This document shows, in pieces, positions 43,256-55,600 of a stretch of 64,000 nt of DNA. The DNA is taken from assembly GCF_905171765.1 (NCBI RefSeq), contig NC_053391.1, positions 155,181,565 through 155,245,564 on the forward strand, in the 5' to 3' direction. Position 1 is the stretch's first letter, and each line of letters opens with the position of its first letter. The DNA comes from Bufo bufo (taxonomy: Eukaryota; Chordata; Amphibia; Anura; Bufonidae). A model generated the notes under the pieces. The model did no database searches and was not told the DNA's origin. It saw only the letters and a program-made list of their open reading frames with translations. The position numbers and the translations under genes are program-made.

Positions 43256-43990
43256 TATATAGAATTCCTTAATTAATATTGATTAAGGGGGATGATATAA
43301 CGGCTTCCAGAAAATATTAATTAAGGTATATAGAATTCCTTAATTAATATTTTCTGGAAGCCGTTATATCATCCCCCTTAATCAATATTTGGTGGAAGCC
43401 AGTGTATCGCAGGCCTCAATCTATATTTGGTGGAAGCCGGTATATCAATCCCCTCTATTAGTATTTTGTGGAGTATAGAACTCTTTAATGAGTATTTGCT
43501 GGATGCTGGTATATCAAACCCCTTAATCAATATTTGGTGGAAGCTGGTGTATTGTAGGCCTTAATCAATATTTGGTGGAAGCTGGTATATCAATCCCCTC
43601 TATCAGTATTTTGTGGAAACAGGTATATAGAACCTCTTAATGAGTATTTGTGGGAATCTGGTATATCAAACCCCTTAATCAATATTTGGTAGAAGCTGGT
43701 GTATCGTAGGCCTCAATTAATATTTGGTTGATGACGGTATATCAATCCCCTCTATCAGTATTTTGTGGAAAAAGGTATATAGAACCCCTTAATGAGTATT
43801 TGCTGGAAGCTGGTATATCAAACCCTCTAATCAATATTTGGTGGAAGCTGGTGTATCGCAGGCCTCAATGAATATTTGGTGGATGTTGGTATATCAATCC
43901 CCTCTATCAGTATTTTGTGGAAACAGGTATATCAAACACCTTAATCAGTATTTTGTGGAAGCTGGTATATTGCACCCAATGATCAGTTTT
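43256..43990 (+). repeat. 38-bp satellite, forward orientation
   Basis: Monomers such as AATCAATATTTGGTGGAAGC, TATATCAATCCCCTCTATCA, GTATTTTGTGGAAACAGGTA in fixed order (about 19 monomers). Opposite orientation to 46985-60900. Begins with the LINE target duplicate and a 52-bp hairpin. Confidence 0.9.
43275..43389. repeat. Perfect 52-bp inverted repeat at the LINE copy 2 5' junction
   Basis: Arms 43275-43326 and 43338-43389 are exact reverse complements (core GATATAACGGCTTCCAGAAA); loop TATATAGAATT (43327-43337). The right arm is ordinary satellite; the left arm is an inverted copy lying between the LINE TSD and the array. The loop together with the next two bases repeats the TSD sequence a third time. 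Confidence 0.92.
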
Positions 43991-44535
43991 TTGGGGGGCA
44001 ACAGGTATTTAGTTATTTCAATATTGTTTGTCCCTCTATCTAACTGCGGTATCTCAGTAGACCCGCACACAACTGCTGCACAAAACAAATGCACTATAAT
44101 ATACTTTCTATGTTACAAGTTATATTATAAGTATATCACACCCCTCAATCATTTTTTTGGGGGGGAGGGGCAACAGTTACAGTATATTAAACCAGTTGCA
44201 ATTAGTTATTCCATTAGCGTTTGTCCCTCTATCTAGCTGCGGTATCTCAGCAGAACCACACACAACTGCTGCACAATACAAATGCACTTTAATATACTTT
44301 CTATTTTAGAAGGTATATTAAAGGTATATCACACCCCTCAATCAGATTTCTTTTGGGTAGAAACAGGTATATGACACCAGTTGCAATTAGTTATTCCAAT
44401 AGCATTTGTCCCTTTATCTAGCTGCAGTATCACAGCAGAACCACATACAACTGTTGCACAATACAAATGCACTATAATATACTTTCTATGTTGGAAAGTA
44501 TATTATAAGTATATGACACCCCTCAGTATGTCACA
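43991..44535 (+). repeat. ~185-195-bp tandem repeat (three copies)
   Basis: TTTGTCCCTCTATCTA (or CTTTATCTA) at about 44026, 44220 and 44406, each with CTGCGGTATCTCAGCAGA, CAACTGCTGCACAA and GCACTATAATATACTTTCTA. Forms the transition from the 38-bp satellite to the hAT-type terminus at 44902. Confidence 0.85.
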
Positions 44536-44902
44536 CCTATCGATAGCACACCTATACTAGTCCTTAAAAGGACTTTTGTTGCCCTTTTAGATAGCGTTTG
44601 GTGTCCCTAAGAGTCTGTCCCTGCTCCACACTGTAACCTCTCCCTAAACTGGCAAAAAAACAGAATGTAAAATGGCTACCAGATCGGGTTAATTTTTAGG
44701 ATAGGGGGTGTGTCCATTTGCTGAAACGTCTCAATTGACTGTCCTATCCCACCTGATGGATTTGTCATGGGTCAAAGTTCTGCACAATACAAAATAATAT
44801 GGCACCGGCGGACATCGCCATATGTTCGCATTTTCGGCGATCCGTGAACGAGCAAAGTTCGCAGAGAAACGACTGCCGGGCGAACCGCAAGGCCATCTCT
44901 AA
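44536..44902 (-). mobile_element. Terminus of a hAT-like element (second type), opening leftward
   Basis: Read on the minus strand from 44902: TTAGAGATGGCCTTGCGGTT, then CGAAC/GTTCG motifs (GCGAACTTTGCTCG, ATGCGAACATATGGCGATG), then ACAAATCCATCAGGTGGGAT. Composition and layout resemble the TAGRG...GTTCG termini elsewhere here, but the sequence differs. Leads inward to the ~185-bp repeats and the 38-bp satellite. Confidence 0.55.
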
Positions 44903-45409
44903 TGAGGAGGCCATTGAGTGACACAATGACAAAGTATGGAGTTGGAAGCATCATAAGAAGGCCACCGAGTGGCACAATGACCGAATCTGGAGGTGGCGGC
45001 AGCATGAGGAGACCACATAGTGGCCCAAAGACCGAGTCTGGAGGTGGCGACAGCAGCAGCATCAGAAGGATACCACAGAGTGGCAAAGTGACATAGTGTG
45101 GAGATGACAGCAGGAGCAGGATAAAACAGAGTGACAAGGTGACAGTGTGGAGATGGCAGCAGCAGCATCAGGATACCACAGAGTGGCAAGGTGACATTGT
45201 GGAGATGGCAGCAGCATCAGGATACCGGGCGGGGGGGGGGGGGGGTAGCAGTACCAGTACCCGCTGACAAAGGTGGGTGAAAGAAGGAGCACTTGGCATC
45301 AGATGTGTGGCATCAGGCGGGTGGCAGCATCAGAGTAGTAGCTGAGACAGGTAGCCAGAAGAAACCGGTCTCTTTTTTCAAGATTTGAGCGAGGCGACAT
45401 GGATGATCT
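44903..45409. repeat. Imperfect ~60-bp repeats rich in GGCAGCAGCATCAGGATACC
   Basis: Five to six degenerate units around CCACAGAGTGGCAAGGTGAC and TGGAGATGGCAGCAGCATCA, plus a G14-type run at 45228-45244. Lies beyond the C-terminal end of the hAT-f transposase, so probably its 3' UTR. Confidence 0.65.
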
Positions 45410-46620
45410 AATCAGATGCATCAGGCATTGGCAGCGGCCAACTGACTACATACCATAGGATGTCTCTGTAGTAGCTCAGTTTGCCTCCCTCTCAGTGGGT
45501 GTAAAAAAGGCCCCCATTTTGGACCCTTAGCGAGGGTCCAACAAGGTGCAAAGCCAGAAGTCATCCCTCTGCCGAATGCTGACAATTTGGCTGTCACTAC
45601 GCAAGCAAGTGAGCATGCATCGGGCCATTTGTACAAGAGACTCGGAGGTACTCCCTGCCTCCATCTCCACTGCATACTGCCATGGTGTGTCTAGGTCCTC
45701 TAACTCCTCTTCCTCATCGCCCTGTAGCTCCTCTTTCTGCTCCTGCTCCTCCTCTCCTGTCACCTGGGTAGAAAAACCACCCATTTCGCTACACATTGCC
45801 TCCCCTCCTCCTCCTCTTCCTGTTCAGGCACCAGAAGGCTCATGTGGCCGTGGCCTCCTCAAAGAGCCTGAGCAAACGGCAGGTGTTATGGGTGAGCTGC
45901 CACTGGCTGACATCGAAGTTACACAGGGGAGCACTCCTGTCCACTTGGATCATCAAGAAATCGTTTATGGCCTTTCTCTGTTCGTATAGTTGGTCCAACA
46001 TATGAAAAGTGGAATTTCAACGGGTGGAAACGTCGCATATCAGCCTATGTTGGGGGATGACATTCTGCCGCTGCAGCTCAAGGAGGGTGTATTTTGTGGT
46101 GTATGAGTGGCGGAAGTGCATGCAAAGTTTCCAGGCATTTTCAGGATGTCTTGCAAATGGGTGGAAGACTTCAGGAACCGCTTAACAACCAGATTGAACA
46201 CGTGCCATGCAGGACGCATGGCTCAGCCCTCCTTGATGGAGCATTGACACAATGTTCTTCCCTTTGTCGGTCACTATGGTTCCAATTTTGAGTTGTCGGG
46301 GAGAAAGCCAGGATTCGATTTATTGATGAAGGACACTGAGCAGTTTCTCCCCTGTTTGACTCCGTCCACCTAGGGAAACGAGGTGCAGAACAGTGTGACA
46401 CCGCCGTGCCTTGCACATGTGGTATGCTGGAGGGGCACTGTGACTTGTCCCTGCAGTGGAGGCTGAGGACATGGTGGAAGATGAGGAGGCAGAGGCGGAC
46501 ATTGTCGCAGGACCAACGTGGAGGTGGAAACGTTGTGACCTGGCCAAGTTGCTGGTGTGGCTGTGCAGGAACCACATTCATCCAGTGGGCCATAAAGGAC
46601 ATGTATTGTCTCTGACCATA
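45410..46620 (-). pseudogene. hAT-f: decayed transposase, middle part, minus strand
   Basis: Blocks in hAT order read right to left: YMSFMAHWMNVVPAQP (cf. RYISLTAHWVNVV), IGTIVTDKGKNIVSMLHQGG (cf. LVVCDNGRNLVAAL), HASCMAHVFNLVVKRFLK, RLICDVSTR then NSTFHMLDQLYEQRKA (RWNST Trp lost to a stop), FDVSQWQLTHNTCRLLRLFE, then the frame with a Glu-rich run (45800-45700) and ARCMLTCLRSDSQIV, FWLCTLLDPR followed by a stop. Three frames and several stops. The SESLVQMARCML block matches hAT-g at the window end (STASNLVQMGALML), so hAT-f and hAT-g are closer to each other than to hAT-c. Confidence 0.82.
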
Positions 46621-46755
46621 GTTACAGGTTCATACTTCGGAGCTGCTTTGCACTTTGGCATACACCAACAGGCTCAAGGACTGGCCCACCTTCTGTTCTA
46701 CATACGTGTGCAGGGATGGTACTTCCTTTTTCACAAAGAAATGACGGTTTGGGAC

Positions 46756-46984
46756 TAGAGTTGAGCGGATACCTGGATGTTCGCGTTCGACGGGTTCAGC
46801 CGAACTTCACAAAAAAGTTGGAGTTCGGGACCTGAACTTGACCCAGAACCCGAACCCCATTGAAGTCAATGGAGACCCAAACTTTTGAGCACTAAAATGG
46901 CTGTAAAAATGTCATGGAAAGGGCTAGAGGGTTGCAAATGGCATCAAAATGTGGTTAAAAGCATGGCAAGTGCTCTGCAAACAA
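46756..46984 (+). mobile_element. 3'-type terminus of a hAT element, opening rightward into satellite
   Basis: TAGAGTTGAGCGGATACCTG, GGATGTTCGCGTTCG, CCCCATTGAAGTCAATGG, GCACTAAAATGGCTGTAAAA, TGCTCTGCAAACAAAT. Same order as hAT-c's 3' end read inward from 24013. In hAT-c the next bases are GTGGATAGGGAAATGA; here the 38-bp satellite (ATTGATTGAGG) starts at exactly that point. Confidence 0.8.
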
Positions 46985-47445
46985 ATATTGATTGAGGAAT
47001 GCGATACACCAGATTCCACCAAATATTATTTAAGGGGTTTTTATATACCGGCTTTCAGCAAATACTCATTAGGCGTTCTATATACCTGTTTCCACAAAAT
47101 ACTGATAGAGGGGATTGATATAGCGGCATCCACCAAATATTTAATGAGGTCAACGATACACCGGCATCCACCAAATATCGATTAAGAGGTTTGATATACA
47201 GGCTACCAGCAAATACTCATTAAGGGGTACTATATACCTGTTTCCACAAAATACTGATAGAGGGGATTGATATACCATCTTCCACTAAGTATTGATGGAG
47301 GCCTACGATAGTAAAGCTTCCACCAAATATTGATTAAGGGGTTTGATATACTTTCTTCCAGCAAATACTCATTAACTGGTTCTATATACCTGTTTCTACC
47401 AAATACTGAAAGACAGGATTGATATACCGGCTTCCACCAAATATA
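46985..47445 (-). repeat. 38-bp satellite, reverse orientation, first block
   Basis: Monomer order A-B-C-D (GCCTGCGATACACC; TTTGATATACCAGC; TTCTATATACCTG; GGATTGATATACCGG), 38 bp each, 152 bp per cycle. Cut by the Tc1-like element at 47446. Confidence 0.9.
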
Positions 47446-49069
47446 CAGTGACAAGAAAAAGTATGTGAACCCTTTGGAATGATATGGATTTCTGCACAAA
47501 TTGGTCATAAAATGTGATCTGATCTTCATCTAAGTCACAACAATAGACAATCACAGTCTGCTTAAACTAATAACACACAAAGAATTAAATGTTACCATGT
47601 TTTTATTGAATACACCATGTAAACATTCACAGTGCAGGTGGAAAAAGTATGTGAACCCTTGGATTTAATAGCTGGTTGAACCTCTTTTGGCAGCAATAAC
47701 TTCAACTAAACGTTTCCTGTAGTTGCAGATGAGACGTGCACAACGGTCAGGAGTAATTCTTGACCATTCCTCTATACAGAACTGTTTCAGTTCAGTAATA
47801 TTCTTGGGATGTCTGGTGTGAATCGCTTTCTTGAGGTCATGCCACAGCATCTCAATCGGGTTGAGGTCAGGACTCTGACTGGGCCACTCCAGAAGTCGTA
47901 TTGTCTTCTGTTTAAGCCATTCTGTTGTTGATTTACTTCTATGCTTTTGGTCGTTGTCCTGTTGTCCTGTTGCAACACCCATCTTTTGTTGAGCTTCAGC
48001 TGGTGGACAGATGGCCTTCAGTTCTCCTGCAAAATGTCTTGATAAACTTGGGAATTAATTTTTCCTTCGATGATAGCAATTCGTCCAGGCCCTGATGCAG
48101 CAAAGTAGCCCCAAACCATGATGCCCCCACCACCATACTTCACAGTTGGGATGAGGTTTTGATGTTGCTTTGCCTCTTTTTCTCCACACATAGTGTTGTG
48201 TGTTTCTTCCAAACAACTCAACTTTGGTTTCATCTGTCCACAGAATATTTTGCCAGTACTGCTGTGGAACATCCAGGTGCTCTTGTGAAAACTGTAAACG
48301 TTAGGCAAAGTTTTTTTTGGACAGCAGTGCCTTCCTCTGTGGTATCCTCCCATGAAATCCATCCTTGTTTAGTGTTTTACGTATCGTATATTCACTAACA
48401 GGGATGTTAGCATATGCCAGAGACTTTTGTTAGTCTTTAGCTGACACTCTAGGATTTTTCTTCACCTCATTGAGCAGTCTGCGCTGTTCTATTGCAGTCA
48501 TCTTTACAGGATGGCCACTCCTAGGGAGAGCAGCAGCAGTGCTGAACTTTCTCCATTTATAGACAATTTGTCTTACCATAGACTAATGAACAGCCAGGCT
48601 TTTGGAGATACTTTTATAACCCTTTCCAGCTTTATGCAAGTTAACAATTCTTAATCGTAGGTTTTCTCAGAGCTCTTTTGTGCGAGGTGGTATTCACATC
48701 AGGCAATGCTTCTAGTGAAAAGCAAACCCAGAACTGGTGTGCGTTTGTTATAGGGCGGGGCAGCTGTAACCAACACCTCCAATCTCATCTCATTGATTCG
48801 ACTCCAGTTGGCTGACACCTCACTCCAATTAGCTCTTGGAGATGTCATTAGTCTAGGGGTTCAAATAGTTTTTCCACCTGCACTGTGGATGTTTACATGG
48901 TGTGTTCAATAAAAACATGGTAACATTTAATCCTTTGTGTGTTATTAGTTTAAGCAGACTGTGATTGTCTATTGTTGTGACTTAGATGAAGATCAGATCA
49001 CATTTTATGGCCAATTTGTGCAGAAATCCTTATCATTCCAAAGGGTTCACATACTTTTTCTTGAAACTG
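47446..49069 (-). mobile_element. Tc1-like element with long inverted repeats, defective
   Basis: Ends CAGTGACAAGAAAAAGTATG and, on the other strand, CAGTTTCAAGAAAAAGTATG, flanked by TA (47444-47445, 49070-49071). Inverted repeats extend about 220 bp and repeat the AAAAAGTATGTGAACCC motif internally (47643), the IR/DR layout known from some Tc1-like families. Inserted in satellite; the array resumes directly at 49072. Confidence 0.92.
47665..48690 (-). pseudogene. Tc1-like transposase, inactivated
   Basis: Reads from about 48690 (decayed [34 protein letters not shown]) through IRKTLNKDGFHGR, NILWTDETKVELFG (first Asp), GGIMVWGYFAASGPGR, a broken DNDQKHRSK block (second Asp of the LQQDNDQKH motif) and [20 protein letters not shown] (Glu) to ...AAKRGSTSY-stop at 47665. 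At least three stops (near 48650, 48590 and 48430) and two frameshifts (about 48020 and 48180-48300). Unlike the intact copy at 41504-42574, with which it shares only the superfamily fold. Confidence 0.9.
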
Positions 49070-49071
49070 TA

Positions 49072-49836
49072 GATTGAGGCCTGCGATACACTGGCTTCCA
49101 ACAAATATTAATTAAGGTGTTTGATATACCTGCTTCTAGCAAATACTCATTAAGGTTTTCTATATACCTGTTTCCACCGAATACTGATAAAGGGGATTGA
49201 TATACCAGCTTCCACTAAATTTAGAATGAGGCCTGCGATACACCGGCATCCACCAAATATTAATTAAGAGGTTTTATATACCAGCTTCCAGCAAATACTC
49301 ATTAAGGGGAACTGTATACCTGTTTCCACAAAATACTGATAGAGGTAATTGATAAACCGCTTCCACCAAATAATAATTGAGGACCGCGATACACCTGCTT
49401 CCACCAAATATTGATTAAGGGATTTGATATACCAGCTTCTAGCAAATACTCATCGAAAGGTCCTATAAACCAGTTTCCACCAAATACTGATAGAGGGGAT
49501 TGATATACCGACTTCCACCAAATTTAGATTGAGACCTGCGATACACCGGCTTCCAACAAATATTGAATAAGGGGTTTGATATACCTGCTTCTAGCAAATT
49601 CTCATTAAGGTGTTCTATATATCTGTTTCCACAAAATAATGATGAGGGGATTGATATACCGGCTTCCACCAAATATTGATTGAGGCCTGCGATAGAAAAG
49701 CTTCCAACAAATATTGATTAAGGGGTTTGATATACCAGCTTTCAGCAAATGCTCATTAAGGGGTTTTAAATACATGTTTCCACAAAATAATGATATAGGG
49801 AATTGATATAACGGCTTCCACCAAGTATTGATTGAG
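49072..49836 (-). repeat. 38-bp satellite, reverse orientation, second block
   Basis: About 20 monomers in A-B-C-D order, for example TATTGATTGAGGCCTGCGAT and AAATACTCATTAAGG. Ends with CAAGTATTGATTGAG (49822-49836), the left target duplicate of the palindromic insertion. Confidence 0.9.
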
Positions 49837-51812
49837 TAACCTACATAGAAAATGCCAGACCGCTGGTACTGATTAATTCTTTATTACAAAATCACATTTA
49901 TAATTTAACAACATACATGATTAAAAGAATCAGTGCAGGAGATAAAAAGCAACATCGCTGGAGGAGACATTCAATGGACGGAGTCCCTATCCTTGACCTG
50001 ATTAATCAAGAAAAGTTTTGCATGCATGAAATCATACATTGTAGGAAAACAGGACAATTACCTATACAGAGTCTCCTCCAGGATGGCGCCAACCCCAACG
50101 CGCGTTTCGGCGTACCTTCGTCTGGGGGTAGCGTCATCACTGGAGGACATGGTTTAAATGTAAATGTCAGCCAATCAACATACCAGTAATCATTAGTTCA
50201 TGCATCACCGGACTGCGCCGGATTTTGTCTGATGGACTTCCTAGATGCCGGCATCTGAAGGAACACGTGACCACCCGGAAACATGTGATCCGCTTCTGGT
50301 CACGTGATCCGGATGACGTCACTTGAACGCGCACAACAAAGTCGCAGCTCGGTGACGTCATCCAACCTTACTACATGATTCAAATCCATCATATTGGTAT
50401 ATACGTACATTTGAAAGGCAGAAGAGACATGCACAAGCAATCGAGATACATCGGAGAACATATACAATAATCATTTGATGTGGATATACAGAAAAGAAAA
50501 AAAGTTAATATGAAAAAGTTAATATACGAAATTACTCATTACATACACACGTCACACACCAGATTATTCCACACAGTGCCAATAGACGGATGGGTAGGGC
50601 ATCTTATCCCTCATCGATATAATAGCAGATATACATCTATCATATAGAAATCGTAACCCATCCATTACATTCAAAACTAGAAGTCTATAAGTGATCAAAT
50701 ATTAGAAATGGTGGTAAAAAGTGCAAAGTGCATAGACTATTAAAGGATATATAAAAATCCATAAAGAAATGTTGTATGTGTGACCCACATACAACATTTT
50801 TTTATGGATTTTTATATATCCTTTAATAGTCTATGCACTTTGCACTTTTTACCACCATTTCTAATATTTGATCACTTATAGACTTCTAGTTTTGAATGTA
50901 ATGGATGGGTTACGATTTCTATATGATAGATGTATATCTGCTATTATATCGATGAGGGATAAAATGCCCTACCCATCCATCTATTGGCACTGTGTGGAAT
51001 AATCTGGTGTGTGACGTGTGTATGTAATGAGTAATTTCGTATATTAACTTTTTCATATTAACTTTTTTTCTTTTCTGTATATCCACATCAAATGATTATT
51101 GTATATGTTCTCCTATGTATCTCGATTGCTTGTGCATGTCTCTTCTGCCTTTCAAATGTACGTATATACCAATATGATGGATTTGAATCATGTAGTAAGG
51201 TTGGATGACGTCACCGAGCTGCGACTTTGTTGTGCGCGTTCAAGTGACGTCATCCGGATCACGTGACCAGAAGCGGATCACATGTTTCCGGGTGGTCACG
51301 TGTTCCTTCAGATGCCGGCATCTAGGAAGTCCATCAGACAAAATCCGGCGCAGTCCGGTGATGCATGAACTAATGATTACTGGTATGTTGATTGGCTGAC
51401 ATTTACATTTAAACCATGTCCTCCAGTGATGACGCTACCCCCAGACGAAGGTACGCCGAAACGCGCGTTGGGGTTGGCGCCATCCTGGAGGAGACTCTGT
51501 ATAGGTAATTGTCCTGTTTTCCTACAATGTATGATTTCATGCATGCAAAACTTTTCTTGATTAATCAGGTCAAGGATAGGGACTCCGTCCATTGTATGTC
51601 TCCTCCAGCGATGTTGCTTTTTATCTCCTGCACTGATTCTTTTAATCATGTATGTTGTTAAATTATAAATGTGATTTTGTAATAAAGAATTAATCAGTAC
51701 CAGCGGTCTGGCATTTTCTATGTAGGTTATTTATATGTATTTATTGCCAAAGGCTAGGGCATTACTTGAATGTGGCATCATTCGATGGTTGAGGTATTTA
51801 TTTCGGTTAGTG
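49837..51812. mobile_element. Head-to-head palindromic retroposon insertion with 15-bp TSD
   Basis: Perfect 15-bp duplication CAAGTATTGATTGAG at 49822-49836 and 51813-51827. Between them, two almost identical ~945-bp arms in opposite orientation (49837-50780 and 50786-51729; centre about 50783), plus 83 bp present only on the right (51730-51812). Each arm carries GCGTTTCGGCGTACC or its complement and GGTGACGTCATCC. Long TSD argues for a target-primed retroelement, and the inverted dimer for twin-priming-like or Penelope-like integration; family not identified. The short ORFs in the arms are mirror copies without known homology. Confidence 0.85.
51435..51500 (+). ncRNA. Possible hammerhead-like motif in the palindrome arm (also inverted at 50066-50131)
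   Basis: CAGACGAAGGTACGCCGAAAC contains ACGA, a GG-UACG-CC stem II with a UNCG loop, and CGAAAC, and flanking CTCCAG (51420) can pair with CTGGAG (51484). The expected CUGA is CAGA here, a core change that would normally abolish cleavage. Weak evidence. Confidence 0.25.
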
Positions 51813-52689
51813 CAAGTATTGATTGAGGCCTGCGATAGTAAAGCTTCCACCAAATATTTATTAAGGGGTTTGATATACCAGCTTCCAGCAAATACTCCTT
51901 AAGGGGTTCTATATAATTGTTTACACAAAATACTGATAGAGGGGATTGATATACCGGCTTCCACCAAATATTGATTGAGGCCTACGATACACCAGCTTCC
52001 ACCAAATATTGATTAGGGGTTTGATATATCTGCTTCCACCAAATATTTATTAAGGGGTATGATATACCAGCTTCCAGCAAATACTCCTTAAGGGGTTCTA
52101 TATACCTGTTTCCACAAAGTACTGATAGAGGGGATTGATATACCAGCTTCCACCAAATATAGATTGAGGCCTGTGATAGAAAAGTTTCCACCAAATATTG
52201 ATTAATGGGTTTGATATACCAGCTACCAGCAAATACTCATTAAGGGGTCCTATATACCTTTTTCCACCAAATACTGATAGAGGGGATTGATATACCGGCT
52301 TCCACCGAATATAAATTCAGGATTGCGATACACTGGCTTCCACCAAATATTGATTAAGGGGGTTGATATACCAGCCTCCAGAAAATATTCCTTAAGGGGT
52401 TTATATACTTTTTTCCACAAAATACTGATAGAGGTGATTTATATACCGGCTTCCACCATATCATGATTGAGGACTACGATACATTAGATTCCACCAAATA
52501 TTGTTTAAGTGGCTTTTAGATACCGGCTTACAGCAAATATTCATTAAAGGGTTCTGAATACCTGTTTCCACAAAATACTGATGGAGGGGATTGATATATC
52601 GGCTTCCACCAAATATTGATTGAGGCCTGCGAAAGAAAAGCTTCAACAAAATATTAAGGGGTTTGATATACCAACTTCCAACAAATACT

Positions 52690-55600
52690 CATTAAGGGGC
52701 CCTATATACCTGTTTCAACAAAAAACTGATAGAGGGGATTGATTCACAGACATTCACCAAATATTGAGGCCTGCGATACACTGTCTTCCACCAAATATTG
52801 ATTAAGGGGTTTGATATACCAGCTCCCAGCAAATACTCATAAAGTGGTTCTATATACCTGTTTCCACAAAATACTGATAGAGGTGATTGATATACCGGCT
52901 TCCACCAAATATTAATTAAGGGGTTTGATATACCAGCTATCAGCAAATTCTCATTAAGGGGTTCTATATATCTGTTTCCACAAAATACTGATAGAGGGGA
53001 TTGATATACCAGCTTCCACCAAATATTGATTGAGGCCTGCAAAGGAAAAGCTTCCATCAAATATTGATTAAGGGGTTTGATATACCAGCTCCCAGCAAAT
53101 ACTCATTAAGGGGTTCTATATACCTGTTTCCACAAAATACTGATAGAGGGGATTGATATACCGGCTTCCACCAAATATTGATTGAGGCCTGCGAAAGAAA
53201 AGCTTCAACAAAATATTAAGGGGTTTGATATACCAACTTCCAACAAATACTCATTAAGGGGTCCTATATACCTGTTTCAACAAAAAACTGATAGAGGAGA
53301 TTGATTCACAGACATTCACCAAATATTGAGGCCTGCGATACACTGTCTTCCACCAAATATTGATTAAGGGGTTTGATATACCAGCTCCCAGCAAATACTC
53401 ATAAAGTGGTTCTATATACCTGTTTCCACAAAATACTGATAGAGGTGATTGATATACCAGCTATCAGCAAATTCTCATTAAGGGGTTCTATATATCTGTT
53501 TCCACAAAATACTGATAGAGGGGATTGATATACCAGCTTCCACCAAATATTGATTGAGGCCTGCAAAGGAAAAGCTTCCATCAAATATTGATTAAGGGGT
53601 TTGATATACCAGCTCCCAGCAAATACTCATTAAGGGGTTCTATATACCTGTTTCCACAAAATACTGATAGAGGGGATTGATATACCGGCTTCCACCAAAT
53701 ATTGATTGAGGCCTGCGAAAGAAAAGCTTCAACAAAATATTAAGGGGTTTGATATACCAACTTCCAACAAATACTCATTAAGGGGTCCTATATACCTGTT
53801 TCAACAAAAAACTGATAGAGGAGATTGATTCACAGACATTCACCAAATATTGAGGCCTGCGATACACTGTCTTCCACCAAATATTGATTAAGGGGTTTGA
53901 TATACCAGCTCCCAGCAAATACTCATAAAGTGGTTCTATATACCTGTTTCCACAAAATACTGATAGAGGTGATTGATATACCGGCTTCCACCAAATATTA
54001 ATTAAGGGGTTTGATATACCAGCTATCAGCAAATTCTCATTAAGGGGTTCTATATATCTGTTTCCACAAAATACTGATAGAGGGGATTGATATACCAGCT
54101 TCCACCAAATATTGATTGAGGCCTGCAAAGGAAAAGCTTCCATCAAATATTGATTAAGGGGTTTGATATACCAGCTCCCAGCAAATACTCATTAAGGGGT
54201 TCTATATACCTGTTTCCACAAAATACTGATAGAGGGGATTGATATACCGGCTTCCACCAAATATTGATTGAGGCCTGCGAAAGAAAAGCTTCAACAAAAT
54301 ATTAAGGGGTTTGATATACCAACTTCCAACAAATACTCATTAAGGGGTCCAATATACCTGTTTCAACAAAAAACTGATAGAGGAGATTGATTCACAGACA
54401 TTCACCAAATATTGAGGCCTGCGATACACTGTCTTCCACCAAATATTGATTAAGGGGTTTGATATACCAGCTCCCAGCAAATACTCATAAAGTGGTTCTA
54501 TATACCTGTTTCCACAAAATACTGATAGAGGTGATTGATATACCAGCTATCAGCAAATTCTCATTAAGGGGTTCTATATATCTGTTTCCACAAAATACTG
54601 ATAGAGGGGATTGATATACCAGCTTCCACCAAATATTGATTGAGGCCTGCAAAGGAAAAGCTTCCATCAAATATTGATTAAGGGGTTTGATATACCAGCT
54701 CCCAGCAAATACTCATTAAGGGGTTCTATATACCTGTTTCCACAAAATACTGATAGAGGGGATTGATATACCGGCTTCCACCAAATATTGATTGAGGCCT
54801 GCGAAAGAAAAGCTTCAACAAAATATTAAGGGGTTTGATATACCAACTTCCAACAAATACTCATTAAGGGGTCCTATATACCTGTTTCAACAAAAAACTG
54901 ATAGAGGAGATTGATTCACAGACATTCACCAAATATTGAGGCCTGCGATACACTGTCTTCCACCAAATATTGATTAAGGGGTTTGATATACCAGCTCCCA
55001 GCAAATACTCATAAAGTGGTTCTATATACCTGTTTCCACAAAATACTGATAGAGGTGATTGATATACCGGCTTCCACCAAATATTAATTAAGGGGTTTGA
55101 TATACCAGCTATCAGCAAATTCTCATTAAGGGGTTCTATATATCTGTTTCCACAAAATACTGATAGAGGGGATTGATATACCAGCTTCCACCAAATATTG
55201 ATTGAGGCCTGCAAAGGAAAAGCTTCCATCAAATATTGATTAAGGGGTTTGATATACCAGCTCCCAGCAAATACTCATTAAGGGGTTCTATATACCTGTT
55301 TCCACAAAATACTGATAGAGGGGATTGATATACCGGCTTCCACCAAATATTGATTGAGGCCTGCGAAAGAAAAGCTTCAACAAAATATTAAGGGGTTTGA
55401 TATACCAACTTCCAACAAATACTCATTAAGGGGTCCTATATACCTGTTTCAACAAAAAACTGATAGAGGAGATTGATTCACAGACATTCACCAAATATTG
55501 AGGCCTGCGATACACTGTCTTCCACCAAATATTGATTAAGGGGTTTGATATACCAGCTCCCAGCAAATACTCATAAAGTGGTTCTATATACCTGTTTCCA

